Under the pieces are notes generated by a model. The model saw only the letters and a program-made list of their open reading frames with translations, was not told the origin of the DNA and did not search any database. A program made the position numbers and the translations under genes. Of a stretch of 64,000 bases of DNA, positions 48,414-60,045 are shown piece after piece. Source of the DNA: Anaeramoeba flamelloides (Eukaryota > Metamonada > Anaeramoebidae); the NCBI GenBank assembly GCA_027625915.1, contig JANTQA010000057.1, positions 11,284,001 to 11,348,000 of the forward strand, written 5' to 3'. The number at the start of each line of letters is the position of its first letter. The stretch's first letter is position 1.

Positions 48414-50327
48414 AAATTTGAAAAATCTGAAACACTGGTCGAATTAATTACAAATATTTATTTACATTATTATTTAGAATTAATTTCCGAGCAATTTAAA
48501 GAGCTTCGCGAAAAATCAAACGAAAAAATCAAAAAATATTTAAGAGAAGTAACACGATCCACGAAAAGCAATATTTTAGAAGCCTTTAAAACAAATACCA
48601 ATATATTTTATGAAAAAATTTTCCCACAAATAAGTTCAAGGTCTTCAAGTCTTAATTTTTATTTTTTATTTATCATTTTTAGAATTCTCTATTTGAATGA
48701 TGAAATTGTTTTACCAGAAACCAATGGCCAAATTAATATTATTGAATATTTTACAAAGCTTTTTTCATCAAAGTTTATTCATACACAAATGTCGATCAAA
48801 ATTTTATTAAATAAATTTAAAAACGAAAAATATTTAAGAAAGTTTGTCACAGTTTATTCGAACGATGTAAATATCTTGATTGAACAGATTTTAAATAAAT
48901 ATTCTATAACGACTGTGACGAGGAATAACCGTAGAAATTACAGGAACATGAAGGACAACTCAATATTTATAAGCAATAATTTGATCAAAAGATATAATTT
49001 AAAACAAAGCAATGATAACACTTTTGAAGAGGACTATGATGATGATGACGATGGGAATACCAATCTTTTCAAAAATGGGATTGATTATAAATACATTTTC
49101 CCAAGATTACCGTTTGTTTCACGAATTTTAACAGATTATTTTATTAATTATTATAAAAAATTACCAGACAATCCATTTTTAATTGAAAAAACACAATCTT
49201 TATTATCGGATAAATTTTATAATTCAATTATTGCACAGCTAAAAAGAAATATTAAGCGGCAATTACCAACCATTGAAATTGTTGCCAAATTATTTAGATC
49301 GCTAATTAGTTGTTTGATTGAATTAAAATTAATCACCGGAACAGCACAGGGAAGAAAAACCCCCAATAGCCCTAAAAGGGCAAGCACGCCGTTGCAACGG
49401 TTTAAAATGATCACCTTAAAAAGGAGCCAAACGACAAGACACCACAGCGATGGCAGTAGCGATTTCAAATACAATAAATCACCAAAGAAAGGTAAAATGA
49501 CACGATCTCCAAGCAGCACAAAAATGAAAAACCAAGGGATTATCTTAGTCGTTAAAGAGGTACGGTTATTACAGATTTTGACATTAATAAGAGATTCACC
49601 AGAAAATGCATTCCAATTTAAAAAATTAATGATCAAATCGTTATGTTCATTACTTGAAGAAAGATCTGTATTTTTGGATTTATATCAAAGCGGATTAATC
49701 TTTGAAAGGTTACACGAATTTTGCTCTCAAATCAAAAATACCAAATTAAATAAAATTGCTTGGAAATTATTTTATAAATTAATTCTGTACCATTCAGAAA
49801 CAATGAAATTTTTAATTAAAAAAGATTTATTAAAACCCTTTATAGACCTTTTGACAATAAGCTCTGGCCTTGGCGTTGCTAACCAGTTGTACTATTTAAA
49901 TAAACTATTTAAAATGGCCACAATGGAAAGCGAAAAGAGTGAAAGAAACTTAGATTACAAATTTATCAGGAACTATGAATCAAACCCCTTGAAAACCTAT
50001 AGAAAGGATTGCAGATTATTAATCAATTTTTTTGAAAATAATTTGCATTTCACTAGATTTACCAGATTATATAAAAGCTATATTAAAACCTTCAATGGTG
50101 CGCCTTTTATTCGGTTATCTCAAATTTATTATACAATAATGACAGACAGAACTTGTGTACGCCTTTTGAACGAATTTAAAAAATCTCAAGAATATAAAGA
50201 AGCAATTATTTGGTATACAGATTTAATAATGAACAATGATGTAGATCAGTCTTCGACAAAGAAAAAAAAGGGGAAGGGGAAGAAACGAAAAGGGAAAGGG
50301 AAATTAAAGAAAAAAAAAAAAAAATAA
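48414..50327 (+). CDS. Helical, armadillo-like 3' part of the large gene
   Basis: Exons 48414-48640 and 48683-50327 join in phase across a 42-nt intron (donor GTCTTC, acceptor TTTTTAG; AG plus A gives Arg), giving 623 residues. The first exon enters in phase 0 after TTTAAAAAG with no ATG in frame, so this is not the true start. The chain is almost wholly helical with Leu/Ile spacing like armadillo repeats (LVELITNIYLHYYLELIS, then KIAWKLFYKLILYHS and FLIKKDLLKPFIDLLTIS). It is broken by an acidic loop (EEDYDDDDD) and a Ser/Lys-rich linker around residues 290-350, and ends in a basic Lys/Gly tail, possibly for RNA, DNA or membrane contact. The fold is inferred from pattern only. It probably continues the exons at 40901-42670, and would then be a large scaffold-type protein. 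Confidence 0.75.
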   Translation, partial: KFEKSETLVELITNIYLHYYLELISEQFKELREKSNEKIKKYLREVTRSTKSNILEAFKTNTNIFYEKIFPQISSRSSSLNFYFLFIIFRILYLNDEIVLPETNGQINIIEYFTKLFSSKFIHTQMSIKILLNKFKNEKYLRKFVTVYSNDVNILIEQILNKYSITTVTRNNRRNYRNMKDNSIFISNNLIKRYNLKQSNDNTFEEDYDDDDDGNTNLFKNGIDYKYIFPRLPFVSRILTDYFINYYKKLPDNPFLIEKTQSLLSDKFYNSIIAQLKRNIKRQLPTIEIVAKLFRSLISCLIELKLITGTAQGRKTPNSPKRASTPLQRFKMITLKRSQTTRHHSDGSSDFKYNKSPKKGKMTRSPSSTKMKNQGIILVVKEVRLLQILTLIRDSPENAFQFKKLMIKSLCSLLEERSVFLDLYQSGLIFERLHEFCSQIKNTKLNKIAWKLFYKLILYHSETMKFLIKKDLLKPFIDLLTISSGLGVANQLYYLNKLFKMATMESEKSERNLDYKFIRNYESNPLKTYRKDCRLLINFFENNLHFTRFTRLYKSYIKTFNGAPFIRLSQIYYTIMTDRTCVRLLNEFKKSQEYKEAIIWYTDLIMNNDVDQSSTKKKKGKGKKRKGKGKLKKKKKK

Positions 50328-51785
50328 AAATTTTAATTTTTTTTTAATTGCAATTTGAAAATTTATAATTAATTCCTCAATTTTTGTTTTTTCATTATAT
50401 AATTCTATAGTTTTTTTTTTTTTTTTATTTTTTGTTTTTGTTTTTGTTTTTGTTTGTCTTTTTCTTTTTCATTTTTATTTACCATTTTTTTTTGAATTTT
50501 TAATTTTTTTTTTATTTTATATTTTTGAAAAAAAAAAAATTTGTTTGATCAATAAATCAAATCTTATAAAGAATTCTTACAATTTAATAAATTTATAAAA
50601 AACAAAGATATTCATTTTTTATTAATCAATTCCTTTTTTTATTGAGTTCTTGATTTATTAATTAATTATAAGTAAAAACAATTAATAACAAAGATGCTGA
50701 GTTTATTATTTTTTTTATGATTACAATTCATTTCAAAGAAATTGTTATTGATCACAGATCTTTTTTTAACACCTATTGAAATAGTTTTGCTATTCAAGAT
50801 CTGTTATTTCCAAAAAAGTGGAGATTTTTTTTATCATATATCCACTAAACACAATCTTCATAAAAGTATTTAAATATCCAAAATCATTAAATACTATTTA
50901 TAAGTTATTGTAAACAATTCAATTTGTTTTTTAGTTAAACATAGTAAAAAGAGATCAAAGTTTTTTGATCTCCATTTTATCTGATAATATTTTTGAAGAG
51001 AAAAAATTGATATTTATATTTTTTTTCTGATTGAAAAAATTGTTTTCATAACTTGTTTAATCTCAACAAATATTTTCCAATAGTCTGGTAAACTTATAAA
51101 AATATAATTATTGATAAAAAAATATATTCTGTATCTTGTCATATTTCCAGTTTTTTATTGAAATTGAAACTGCAGCATTTTGTCTAAAAAAAGTGATATT
51201 TTTTTTTCTTTCATTTTTTAGAAATATTTCAACAGACAGATTATGAAATAAATACCATAGTTATTGATTCATTCACTATTAATACTTTACATATTTAACC
51301 GGCTATTAAATTTACTCTATTTAATAATGATGATTTTTTATGAAATGTAAAAAACAATTAATTTGTAATTTTTTCAAAATACCGTTTATTAATTCAAATT
51401 ACAAAATTAGTGGAAAATTTGTATCTAATTATTTTTTTCATTTTCTTTTTCATTTGTCTTTCAAAAAACAAAATGATTACATTATATTTTTATTTATTAA
51501 TCTATATTGGTTATTATCAAAAACTCTTGTAAAAAATATTATTTTTCAAAAAAAATAAATTAAACCAATTTATTTCTGATGAAAAATCTGCCCCTATTTT
51601 TGAAATTTAGCTTATATATATATATATATATATCCAAAATTGGTGACAGCTTTTTAAACATAATTCTTCATTTTTAATAGAAAAAAAAATAATTTTGTGG
51701 TTTTTTATCCTAACAATAATTAAAAAAAGATTATGACTCATATTATGCCTTTTCTTTCATAAGACATAAGAAAAATTTCTTTACT
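50328..51785. repeat. 3' region and dispersed repeats R4/R1
   Basis: 50785-51330 is related to 11870-12470. 51388-51650 is related to 31557-31810 and gives the unbroken version of the site that holds the 3.3-kb element. A (TA)n tract lies at about 51614-51632. The frame at 51340-51558 falls in repeat and is not called. Confidence 0.5.
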
Positions 51786-52840
51786 AACAAAAACGAGAAA
51801 AAGAGAAAGAAATTTTAAAAAAATGCGATATAAAAAAAGAAAAGAAAAAACTAAAAAAGTTTTGATTTGTCGTCCACATGTTAAATGGGTTGTTTGGGTT
51901 AAAGTTTTCAATGTCAAAATTTTCTAGATCATCACCAACTTACTAATAATTTTTGGGTAATATTTTCCCTATTATATTTTGATTCAAGTAACATGATTTT
52001 TTACATTATTGATTATAAGTTAATCTAATCAAAAAAAAAATTATATCTAAGAAATAGTTCAAATATAACACCCCTTTCTCTCTTCAGTACCTTTCTAATA
52101 AAATTAGGATAATTTCTATGATTTATTTTTATCTTCTCTACTAATCCATTAAAAAAATAGGAAAGGGAGAAAGGAACCAAAGAGGGGCACAACGAAAAAG
52201 ATAAAAATTAGTTTCTTGTCATTATTGTGGATTTAACTCCATACTCAAGGTATAACTTGAAAACAAAAAAATATTATGAAATTACCCTTCTTTTGATTGA
52301 AAAAATTCAAGTAACAAAAAAAAATCTCTGAGAGAATCTCATCTGCAAAAATTCAATTAACAAAAAACAGTTTTAGCAAAAGTAATCACAATACCTAAAA
52401 ATCAAATTTTTACAAAAAAAAAGCACTTGCTTCTTTTTTTGAATTTCCAATTGTTAAATTTCCTCAATTTAAAACACATCGTTTTCTTTAAAGTACACAA
52501 TCAAATTAATTTGATTTAATATAATTTATGGTTCTTTTGTAACCCTATATATTTGACAAAGTAAGGATTGTGTAATATTCTTTCGATAAAAACAACTTAT
52601 TTAAAAAATGAAAAAAATAAAAAAAAAGAAATCTATAAGATCTCAAAAACTCAAAAGAGAGACACTTCAAAACTAACAATTTTATTTTCAAAATTATATA
52701 TTCTAACTATTTCAATTGAAAATTGAGTGTCGCTCTTTGGTTCTTTTTTAAAAAAATTTCCAAGTTTTAGATTATTGATTTTTGGAAATCGATCGCGCCT
52801 TACAGGTTGGTTTGTTATTGATTGGTGTTAGACCATTCAT
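51786..52840 (-). CDS. Spliced minus-strand gene, exon order unresolved
   Basis: Several minus-strand pieces look coding. They are an ATG at 52840 (MNGLTPINNKPT) running into a GTAAGG donor, and 52666-52798 (RDRFPKINNLKLGNFFKK, then TQFSIEIVRIYNFENK) ending at GTGTCT. Next are a piece near 52420-52480 (MCFKLRKFNNWKFKKRS) ending at GTAAAA, and 52286-52342 (EILSEIFFCYLNFFNQKK) after TTTGCAG. The last starts at 51938 (GDDLENFDIENFNPNN). I could not make one model in which every phase agrees, so the gene may use exons I missed or may be decayed. No domain is recognised. Confidence 0.35.
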
Positions 52841-53559
52841 AAAAATCCCTCAATTTTTTAAATCAATTTCCTAACCATTATTTTAAAAACATAATGAATT
52901 GATCCTTAAAATTAGATTTTTTGAATTTTTTTCAAATTTAGTATTTTTCTATCAAAAAAGCTGGAATTAAAAACAAAAAATTATCAGAAAAACTGAGAAA
53001 ATATTACGATATTTCAGATATAATTTATTTTTATTAAGTCTTTATTGATAATAGATATAAAAAAATTAATAAGAAATTTGTAGTTTATCATTAGATGAGA
53101 AAAATAAATGAGGGTTAAATAGAAAAAAAAGAAACTTTTGTAATCTAATAGTTCTTCAAGATCTCTAGAGATAAAGAATACTTTTCTTCAATATTTTGAG
53201 CTTTGTACCAGAGTGCTTCTTAAATTTTCTAAAAAAACATGAAAAAAAAATTTCCCCAAAAAAATTTTTTAAATCAAAATTCACCAAATTCAATTATTTT
53301 GCAAGGGTTGTATAATTTCAAAGTGTTTTTTTTAATTTTTTGATATAATTGGCCTTTTTACAACTTAATTACTCATTTTTTTTATATTTATTTTTCAATA
53401 TAGGAGTAACTTTCAAAACTATTGGATTATTTTTTTTTTTCATTTTTATAAATTATGTGTTAACGATCAAATGAAAATGTTAAATTTAATCACCAAAAAG
53501 TTAGATCATTTATGTAAGTCGACTTAGACAATATATTTTTTGAAAATCTAGAAAAACCT
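52841..53559. other. AT-rich stretch without a gene
   Basis: Lies between a minus-strand gene start and a plus-strand exon region, so it may contain a shared promoter. No motif or repeat partner was recognised. Confidence 0.3.
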
Positions 53560-54960
53560 GACTAATTGCTCCACGTATAATTTCCATTAGATCTTTGAAT
53601 AAAAATTCCACAAAAACTTACTCAAACAACACTCCTCACAATTTGTATTGAACCTAACAATTGTGTTTTGAGAGAAAACCCCACAAACAAAAAAATTATC
53701 AAAAAAAAAAAACTAACGAACATTTTTTGGGTATTTGATTTAGGATTTTCTGTTCATAAACCAAATAGAGCAAATTCTAACCTGAGTAAAGTATTCTTTG
53801 ATAACTTCAATTCAAGAAAAAACAAAAAACAAAAAAAAAAACAAAAAGTGAAAAACTAATAGAAAATCAGAATTTCTTTGTTAGGAGTTTATTATTTCTG
53901 AAGAAAATGTAATAATTTAAGTAATCCAAAGGCCTATAACCATAGGACATTTGGTCTTCGAAGTTTTAGTTTATTATTGATACAGTTTGAAATGATCTTC
54001 ATTTTTTCGGTTAGGAAATATTGTTCATTTTTCAAGTTAATGGTATTTAAATCATAAAACAAGAAAAAAAATCACTTCATTTTCTTGTTTTTCTTTCACA
54101 AATAGAGTTATCAAATAAATAAGTTGAGGTTTGAAAGGTATTTGAATAAAGCAAATGGGAAATGAAAATAAAGTAAAATTTTTTTCCTATTTGCCAAACA
54201 AATTTGGTGTTTTCTCTTTTTTCATAAAAATCTTCTCTTTTCTCAAGTTGATAATTTTGGAAAGTAGTCAAAGAAGAAAGGTGGTTCAACAAAGTCCATG
54301 AAAACTTCTCTAGAATTATTGTTGTAATAAAAACTACTTTTTTTTGGAAACTTGTAAAAAATATTGAAAGTTTTTTTTCAAAGAATGATTGGGATTGGGA
54401 AATTGTTTAGTGTACTTTGGGATTTGTATTTACCTTGGAATTGTAATAAGTTGCTTAAATTTTTAATTGTGAATGAAAGATCTAAAATCAAAAAATTTGT
54501 TAGGATTAAAATCTAGTAACAAGAATAAAGAAATTGAAATTGTCAAAGTGAGTAAAAATTTCCCTATACTTTTTCTGAATAAATGGTTTTACAAAATCAA
54601 TTCTGAAAGTTTTCTTTTCTGGGCATTCAAGTTAAATGAAAAAAAAAAACTTAATGAAATTTACCAATAATAATGACAAAAATAGTTACTTAATCAGAAA
54701 ATAGGGATGTCTTTGTTATTTTCTTTTGAACAGGGATTTTTTAAGTAAACTTTTTTCTTTTTTTAACACCATCCAAAAAATAATCAAATAAAAGTCAAAA
54801 GTAAAAAACAAATACCTTTTTAGGTTATTTGATCAATTCACCAAAACAAAAATCTTCCGTTAGTCTGGAAAAATATTTAAAACTTTTAAAAAACTCTAAA
54901 GAACAAAATACCATTACCTTTTCCCAACAATACTTTTATAAAAACTTTCGAATTTATTAA
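53560..54960 (+). CDS. Plus-strand gene; terminal exon secure, rest tentative
   Basis: The last exon, 54824-54960, follows CTTTTTAG and reads YLINSPKQKSSVSLEKYL, then KNSKEQNTITFSQQYFYK, to TAA. It joins in phase with 54473-54551 (MKDLKSKNLLGLKSSNKN, ending at GTAAAA). Upstream exon-like pieces lie at about 53560-53650 (LIAPRIISIRSLNKNS) and 53740-53790 (FSVHKPNRANSNLSK, ending at GTATTC), but their joins are not settled. Composition is good, with many Ser, Asn, Lys and Pro. No domain is recognised. Part of this overlaps an alternative minus-strand model at 54077-54481, and only one of the two is likely to be right there. Confidence 0.4.
54077..54481 (-). CDS. Alternative minus-strand two-exon model
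   Basis: 54434-54481 (LSFTIKNLSNLLQFQ, after TTTTAG, ending at GTAAAT) joins in phase with 54077-54309 (EKFSWTLLNHLSSLTTFQ, then EKRENTKFVWQIGKKFYF, to TGA). The frame behind the second exon is open for about 110 codons, which is long for this base composition. No start exon or domain was found. It conflicts at its right end with the plus-strand exon at 54473-54551. Confidence 0.3.
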
Positions 54961-55311
54961 GGAATAAGAGGACTTTAAAATAATGCCATTTCTTTCTAGA
55001 AAATTCTCCGTTTTTCCAAAAAAATGCAATTGAAAATAAAAAACGAAATTCAAGTTCCTTTAAGATGAGAAACAAAAAAACAACTCCAACAATTATAAAC
55101 TACTCAAAATAACATGTTAAAAAATTTCGGGTAAATTTTTTTTTCGGGTTTTTTTAGAAATTTTATTAACTTACCCATGTACCCTTAATGGAATTTTTTT
55201 AGATATTCCCTAATTGTTTGGAAAAAAATAAAAAAAGTAAAAAGAAAATTAAAAAACTAAAAAAAAAAAGAACGAAAAGAAAAAATAAAAAAAGTTGAAT
55301 TATTTAATCTT

Positions 55312-55882
55312 ATTGATGGAAGAAGTGTAAATTACTTTCAGGATGTACTTTGACTTAAATTTCTGAAGGGTAATTTAAACGTAAAATCATAGATTTCACG
55401 ATTTTTCAAGGTAAAGACACACCCAAATTTTCTTATGTTTAAAAAGCAAAAGCAAAAAATTGAAAAGAAAAAAGCAAAAAGAAAAAGAGAAAAAAAGATT
55501 GAAATGTAAAAAAGAGTTTATAAGAAGCAATTGGTAAAAAATCAAAAAAACAATAAAAAAAATTCTATCTTTAATTAAGAACACCCAAAATCACAGCCAC
55601 AATACTTTTGGTTAATTTAATAATTTGATAATTAATCAGGAATGTCCACTTGAGGATCGTTGTTTAAATTGTTTTAATTTCAAATTTTTTTTTTGATCTT
55701 ATTTGCTTTAAACCTTTGGTCATTTTTAGCCTTTGCTTTTTTGTTTTTATTTTCAAGTTACCCATACTTTTGTGTTTCAGTATCAAAGTATTAGCAACCA
55801 ACCACTTGATCTTTTTCCGTTGTAACTCTTCTTCAAAATTTTAAGAAGATTCGGCAAGGGGAAAAATGGATTAAAATAAAAA
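55312..55882 (+). repeat. Dispersed repeat R6, copy 2
   Basis: It is the partner of 47455-48027. It lies directly beyond the stop codon of the alpha-kinase gene and so probably supplies part of its 3' untranslated region, in antisense orientation to the repeat as listed. The small hairpin of copy 1 is partly lost here. The minus-strand frame at 55396-55584 is an artefact of this repeat. Confidence 0.7.
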
Positions 55883-55889
55883 AGTTAAA

Positions 55890-58154
55890 TTATTTGTTTG
55901 TTTTCCTTTTTTTTTTGCCAATCATATTCAAACGCTGTTTTGAACATTTATCACAATAATATTCTTTATTTTTATCATATTGGGAATTATTCATCTTTAT
56001 TGTTTTTGAACAAAAGATATTTGAGCACAAAATTTCATAGGGATGATACGATGTTGTGGATGTGAAATAAACGTTAATAGAACGTTCATGTTTTTCATAG
56101 TGTAAAATATTTTTACAGGTTGTACTGCATACATGTGTATTAAAAAAGGCGTTTATACCTTCTTGGTTGAGATCCATTTCATTAAAGCCTTTCCTTCTAT
56201 TTACTGAATGCACTGAGGGGTCTGTCAAAATGTTACCAACGCCTTGTAAATCTGTAACCATGAATTTCTTGCCATAGTGATTGTAAGAGAAATGCGAAAA
56301 GGCGTAAATACTTGTATATTTCTCATACCTGATTTTTTTTTTATAGTTGTTTGAATATCTAACCCAATTTCCTTTTAATTTTGGTTCTGCATTGCAAAGC
56401 AAAACGTCCTCGCCGTTTGATAAATAATGAAAATATTTTGCCTCTGATGATGATGATTTCTTATCAAAATGGAATTTACAAATGAACCCAGATAAAAAAT
56501 CGACTGATTTAAATGGCTTCTCATTCATATAATCCCTGGACACAAATTTGGCAACATACGATACTGCTAATTGATCCATACACATTTCAAAATGTTGTTT
56601 ATTTGTTTTTTTGTTTTTTTTCTTTTTTTTTTCTTCCTTTTCACTCGAACTAGAACTAGAACTAGAACTAGAACTAGAACTAGAATTAGAGCTAGAACTA
56701 GAACTAGAACTAGAACTATCCTCGTAAAGTAAAGAATCTTTAAAAAATTTTGCAACAAATTTGTTCCCTTCCCAATCCATCATTAAATGTGCTTTGCGGC
56801 TTTTCCCTTCATCAAAGGGTAAAATTTTAATATTAAACTTTTTTGTTGTTCTTTTTAATACAATTTTTTCTTTTCCCTTGATCACTTTTTGAAAATTAGT
56901 TTTTTCAAAATCCACATAATAAATAATTGCTTTTTGTTGATACAGCCATTTGTCTTGGAATTTGTGCTTTTTGTTTTGTTTTATCATTTGGTAACTCTTT
57001 TTATCGCTGAAAGAAAAATCTTCATCTTCATCTTCATCTTCATTATTTGTTATTGAACCCATTTGATCCATCATTTTGAAAATACGATTTTTTTCCAATA
57101 CAGGGAAATTGCTGGTGTAAAAAGGTTTTACTCGGTGGTGTAAATATTCTTGAATTTCTTTATAATAATATAGCTTATCCAAGATGAAGTAATCCTTTTT
57201 ATTGGTTTTTATAGCAATTCTTTTCAAGTATTTTTCAAAATGTTTATTGTCAAAAACTTTGGTTGCTACCAAAAAATACACGATAGAGCTTTGGAAGATC
57301 CTTTTTAATGTCTTTTCAAGGTAAGAAGAACATTTTTTTTTCTTAGAGTCAAATATTTTTTCATGGGTGAGGTGAATTAAATATTTGTGATTCGCTTTCC
57401 AATCAAGATCAGCGGCAATTTCAATTGCATCCAATATAATTTTTTGTGTTAATTTTTCGTCTATCTTGGTGTTACCAAATTGGTCTTCTTCGTCAATCAA
57501 CCTTTTAATTTTTTCAATTTTATTTTGAATTTTTACAATTTGATCAGTAAATTTCATTTTAAAAAGAAAACTATCGGAATTGTGTTTATAAACTATGATT
57601 GAGATCTGGAAATTGATTTTTTTTGATTTTTTTTTGTTTTTGTTATATTTTTTTAATTGTTCATATAATGCGTTTAAACAACACCGAAGTGATCGTAAGA
57701 TAAATTTGGAGCGATGTGTCGATTCAAACTGGATCAAAAAACACATTTTATATTTATTTTGTGATTGGTTTTTGGTTATTCCTTGAATCAAGTCTTTTTG
57801 TTTTTTTTTCTTATGCTTCTTGAGCTCCTTATTTCGATTTGGTATTTTTTGATACATTTTCTCATTCAATTGTTTATTTTTCTCTAAATCTTTTATTTTA
57901 TCCTCAAAAGAGGTTTTACATTTTTTACAGTCCCTGTAATGGTGCTTTTTACAGTTGGCGTTTTTTAAATGCTTTATTTTTTTTTTCTGCATTTTAATTC
58001 TTTTTGTATAAAGCAAGATCCCATCGTAAAGGCAGATCGGACAATTACTTTTCTTATGCTTTCGACAACGTTTTCCAGATTTATTTCTTTTGTCACGAAC
58101 ATCAACTGTCATACTTTGATCAATTCTTCTCTTCTTTTTCTTTTTCTTCTTCTT

Positions 58155-58185
<31 letters not shown>

Positions 58186-58507
58186 CTTTTTCTTTTTCTT
58201 TCGTTTTCTTGATTAATTTCGTTTTCTTGATTTTTTTTGTGTGTTTCCTTCTTTGTTGAAGAGCACCTTCAGACATGGGAAAAGATCTATTTGTTTTTTT
58301 TTTTACATATTTTTTGTTATGTAGGCATTTTTTGCAATTAAGTTGTTGGTGTTTCTGACAAAAAGTATAATCCTTATTTTTTTTTCTACTATTTTCCTCA
58401 CGACCTGAACTACTTGAACTTTCGAAACTGGATCGATCGTTCGAATCGGATGAAGAGTTAGATTTTTCAGAGCTTGTTGCTGTTGACGAACTGTCTGTTC
58501 TTGACAT
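55890..58507 (-). CDS. Alpha-kinase with vWA-like region (VwkA-type)
   Basis: Two minus-strand frames make one gene. The first starts at the ATG at 58507 (MSRTDSSSTATSS) and reaches a Lys run. The second is open from the same Lys run to 55890 and covers 740 residues from its first Met (58112). The frame change lies in a 29-T run (58157-58185). Three C-x-K-H-x4-C-x2-C repeats (CQKHQQLNCKKC, CRKHKKSNCPIC, CKKHHYRDCKKC) straddle the change, which argues for a single protein. In the second frame, residues about 120-265 resemble a vWA domain, though the usual D-x-S-x-S metal site reads FESTHRS. Residues about 440-690 are an alpha-kinase: GNKFVAKFFKD with the nucleotide-binding Lys, FMVTDLQGVGNILTDPSVHS, DLNQEGINAFF and the zinc ligands in THVCSTTC. 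A Ser run at about 465-490 comes from a GAACTA repeat array. Alpha-kinases phosphorylate Ser/Thr, in amoebae often on myosin II heavy chain. Confidence 0.85.
56646..56715 (-). repeat. GAACTA hexamer array coding for serine
   Basis: About eleven copies of a six-base unit (plus strand GAACTA, with one TTA and one GCT variant) sit inside the alpha-kinase gene and encode the poly-Ser insert. The unit keeps the frame, so length changes are tolerated. Confidence 0.9.
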
Positions 58508-58766
58508 TTCAAGAGAATAATAATTTAAATTCAAAATTGAAAAAAGAAGAAAAAATAAATTTTTTTTATTTTCTTTTTTTTTTTTCACTTGATACGAAAT
58601 CGTGGAACTAGAATTTTAGGAGTTTAGAGATATAACTAAATTCATTTTTGTCCAACCTATAAATATTATTCATGTTTAAATTTAACAATTTTTTTTTTAA
58701 TAACAATCTCCCACCAAAAGTCTACTCAATACTTGTTGAGAAACTTTAAGGGAATAGTGAATCTTA
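58508..58766. promoter_or_regulatory. Upstream region of the alpha-kinase gene
   Basis: This should hold the promoter and leader of the minus-strand alpha-kinase gene. It is AT-rich and shows no recognisable motif. An in-frame Met occurs upstream at 58588, but the Ser-rich start at 58507 is a better fit. Confidence 0.3.
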
Positions 58767-60045
58767 TTTTTTTTTTTTTCCCAAAAGCAATAGAGTAATA
58801 GACAAAATATCAATAAAACCTGATAAGTAACCTTGATTTTTCAACTTTAGAGAAATGAATTATCATTTTTAAAAGAAGTTCATTTATCCCAATTGAATTT
58901 TCAGTCCAAAGATCTGGATCCTTATTTGTTTTGAATTTTATGATCAAATTTGGATAAAAATAAAATTTTCAAAATAATTTTTAATTTTGAAGAAATCTCA
59001 CGTTTAGGAATTTCAGAGAGTCTGAATGAACAAAAAACATTGAAATTTACTCTTATTTGAAAAATACAATAAAAATGAATCAAATATTGAATCTTTGAAG
59101 ATCTAAAAAAAAATTGATCATTTATTATTATTTTCACAAATATTTCTTAAATTTCTTGAAAATTAAAAGATTTGGTAACATTCCCTTTTCAAATACTAAG
59201 AATATAAACAAGGAACTGTTTGTATTAAAATCAGTTATTTGATAATATCTATTATTTGTTTTTATTAGATTATTTATCTGAATTTGCTTTTTATGTTAGA
59301 AAATCAGTAAAAAATATTGAGATAAAATTTTAAGGTCTATTTAGACATTTAGTCTTTGATGTTGTTAATAATACTGAAAAAAATTAAGATTGGCTTATTA
59401 ATTATTGAATAAAAATAATCAAATTCTAAAGTATTTCTAAAATTATAAGTTGAATTTTCCAGATATTACAAATATATTTTGCGAGAATTCTTAATTTGGT
59501 TATTTGGCTTTTTTATTGTATTTTTTTGTTGGATAAATAAAAAGAAAAAATTGATTCGAACTGGTTCTTTGAATCAAAAAATGATATTTTTTTCAAGTTT
59601 AAAATAATTGTTGTAATTTTTTTGGAAATTAAGTAGATTTTTTAAACTGGGTTATTTTAGAACTAAATGGTTTTTTATTTTTAAAGTGTATGTATATGTA
59701 GACGTCCTTTACAGATATTTAAATTTCTTTCTTCTTTCAAAGAAAATAATTTCTTTTACAATAATTCAGAAATATGTTGAATTTTTACCTTTTCAAAAAT
59801 GAGAAAAACGGATACTTCTTTTAAAAAAATCAATTCATTACTGAAAATAGCATCAAAAGTAAGTCTGGGTTTGATCAATTTTTTACTTCTTTTTTCAATT
59901 TCAAGATTTGGTAGAATTTTTTTAAATTTGTTATTACATTTACTGGAAGATTTTTTTTTAGTTTACTAGTTAATTAATTTATTACCAAAATTTAAGTGAT
60001 TGTAATTTTTTCAAGTATTTAATGATAGGGAGGAACTCACATACT
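58767..60045 (+). repeat. Dispersed repeat R3, copy 2
   Basis: It is collinear with 23069-24535. It lacks the mariner-like MITE carried by the other copy; the corresponding empty site is at about 59610. No gene was found, and the frame at 58922-59137 is part of the repeat. Confidence 0.65.

Noticed and set aside
49217-49636. 139-codon minus-strand open frame
   Set aside because: Lies opposite a well-supported coding exon and has no domain; a shadow frame.
57969-58259. Plus-strand Phe/Ser-rich frames
   Set aside because: Complement of the poly-Lys run in the alpha-kinase gene.
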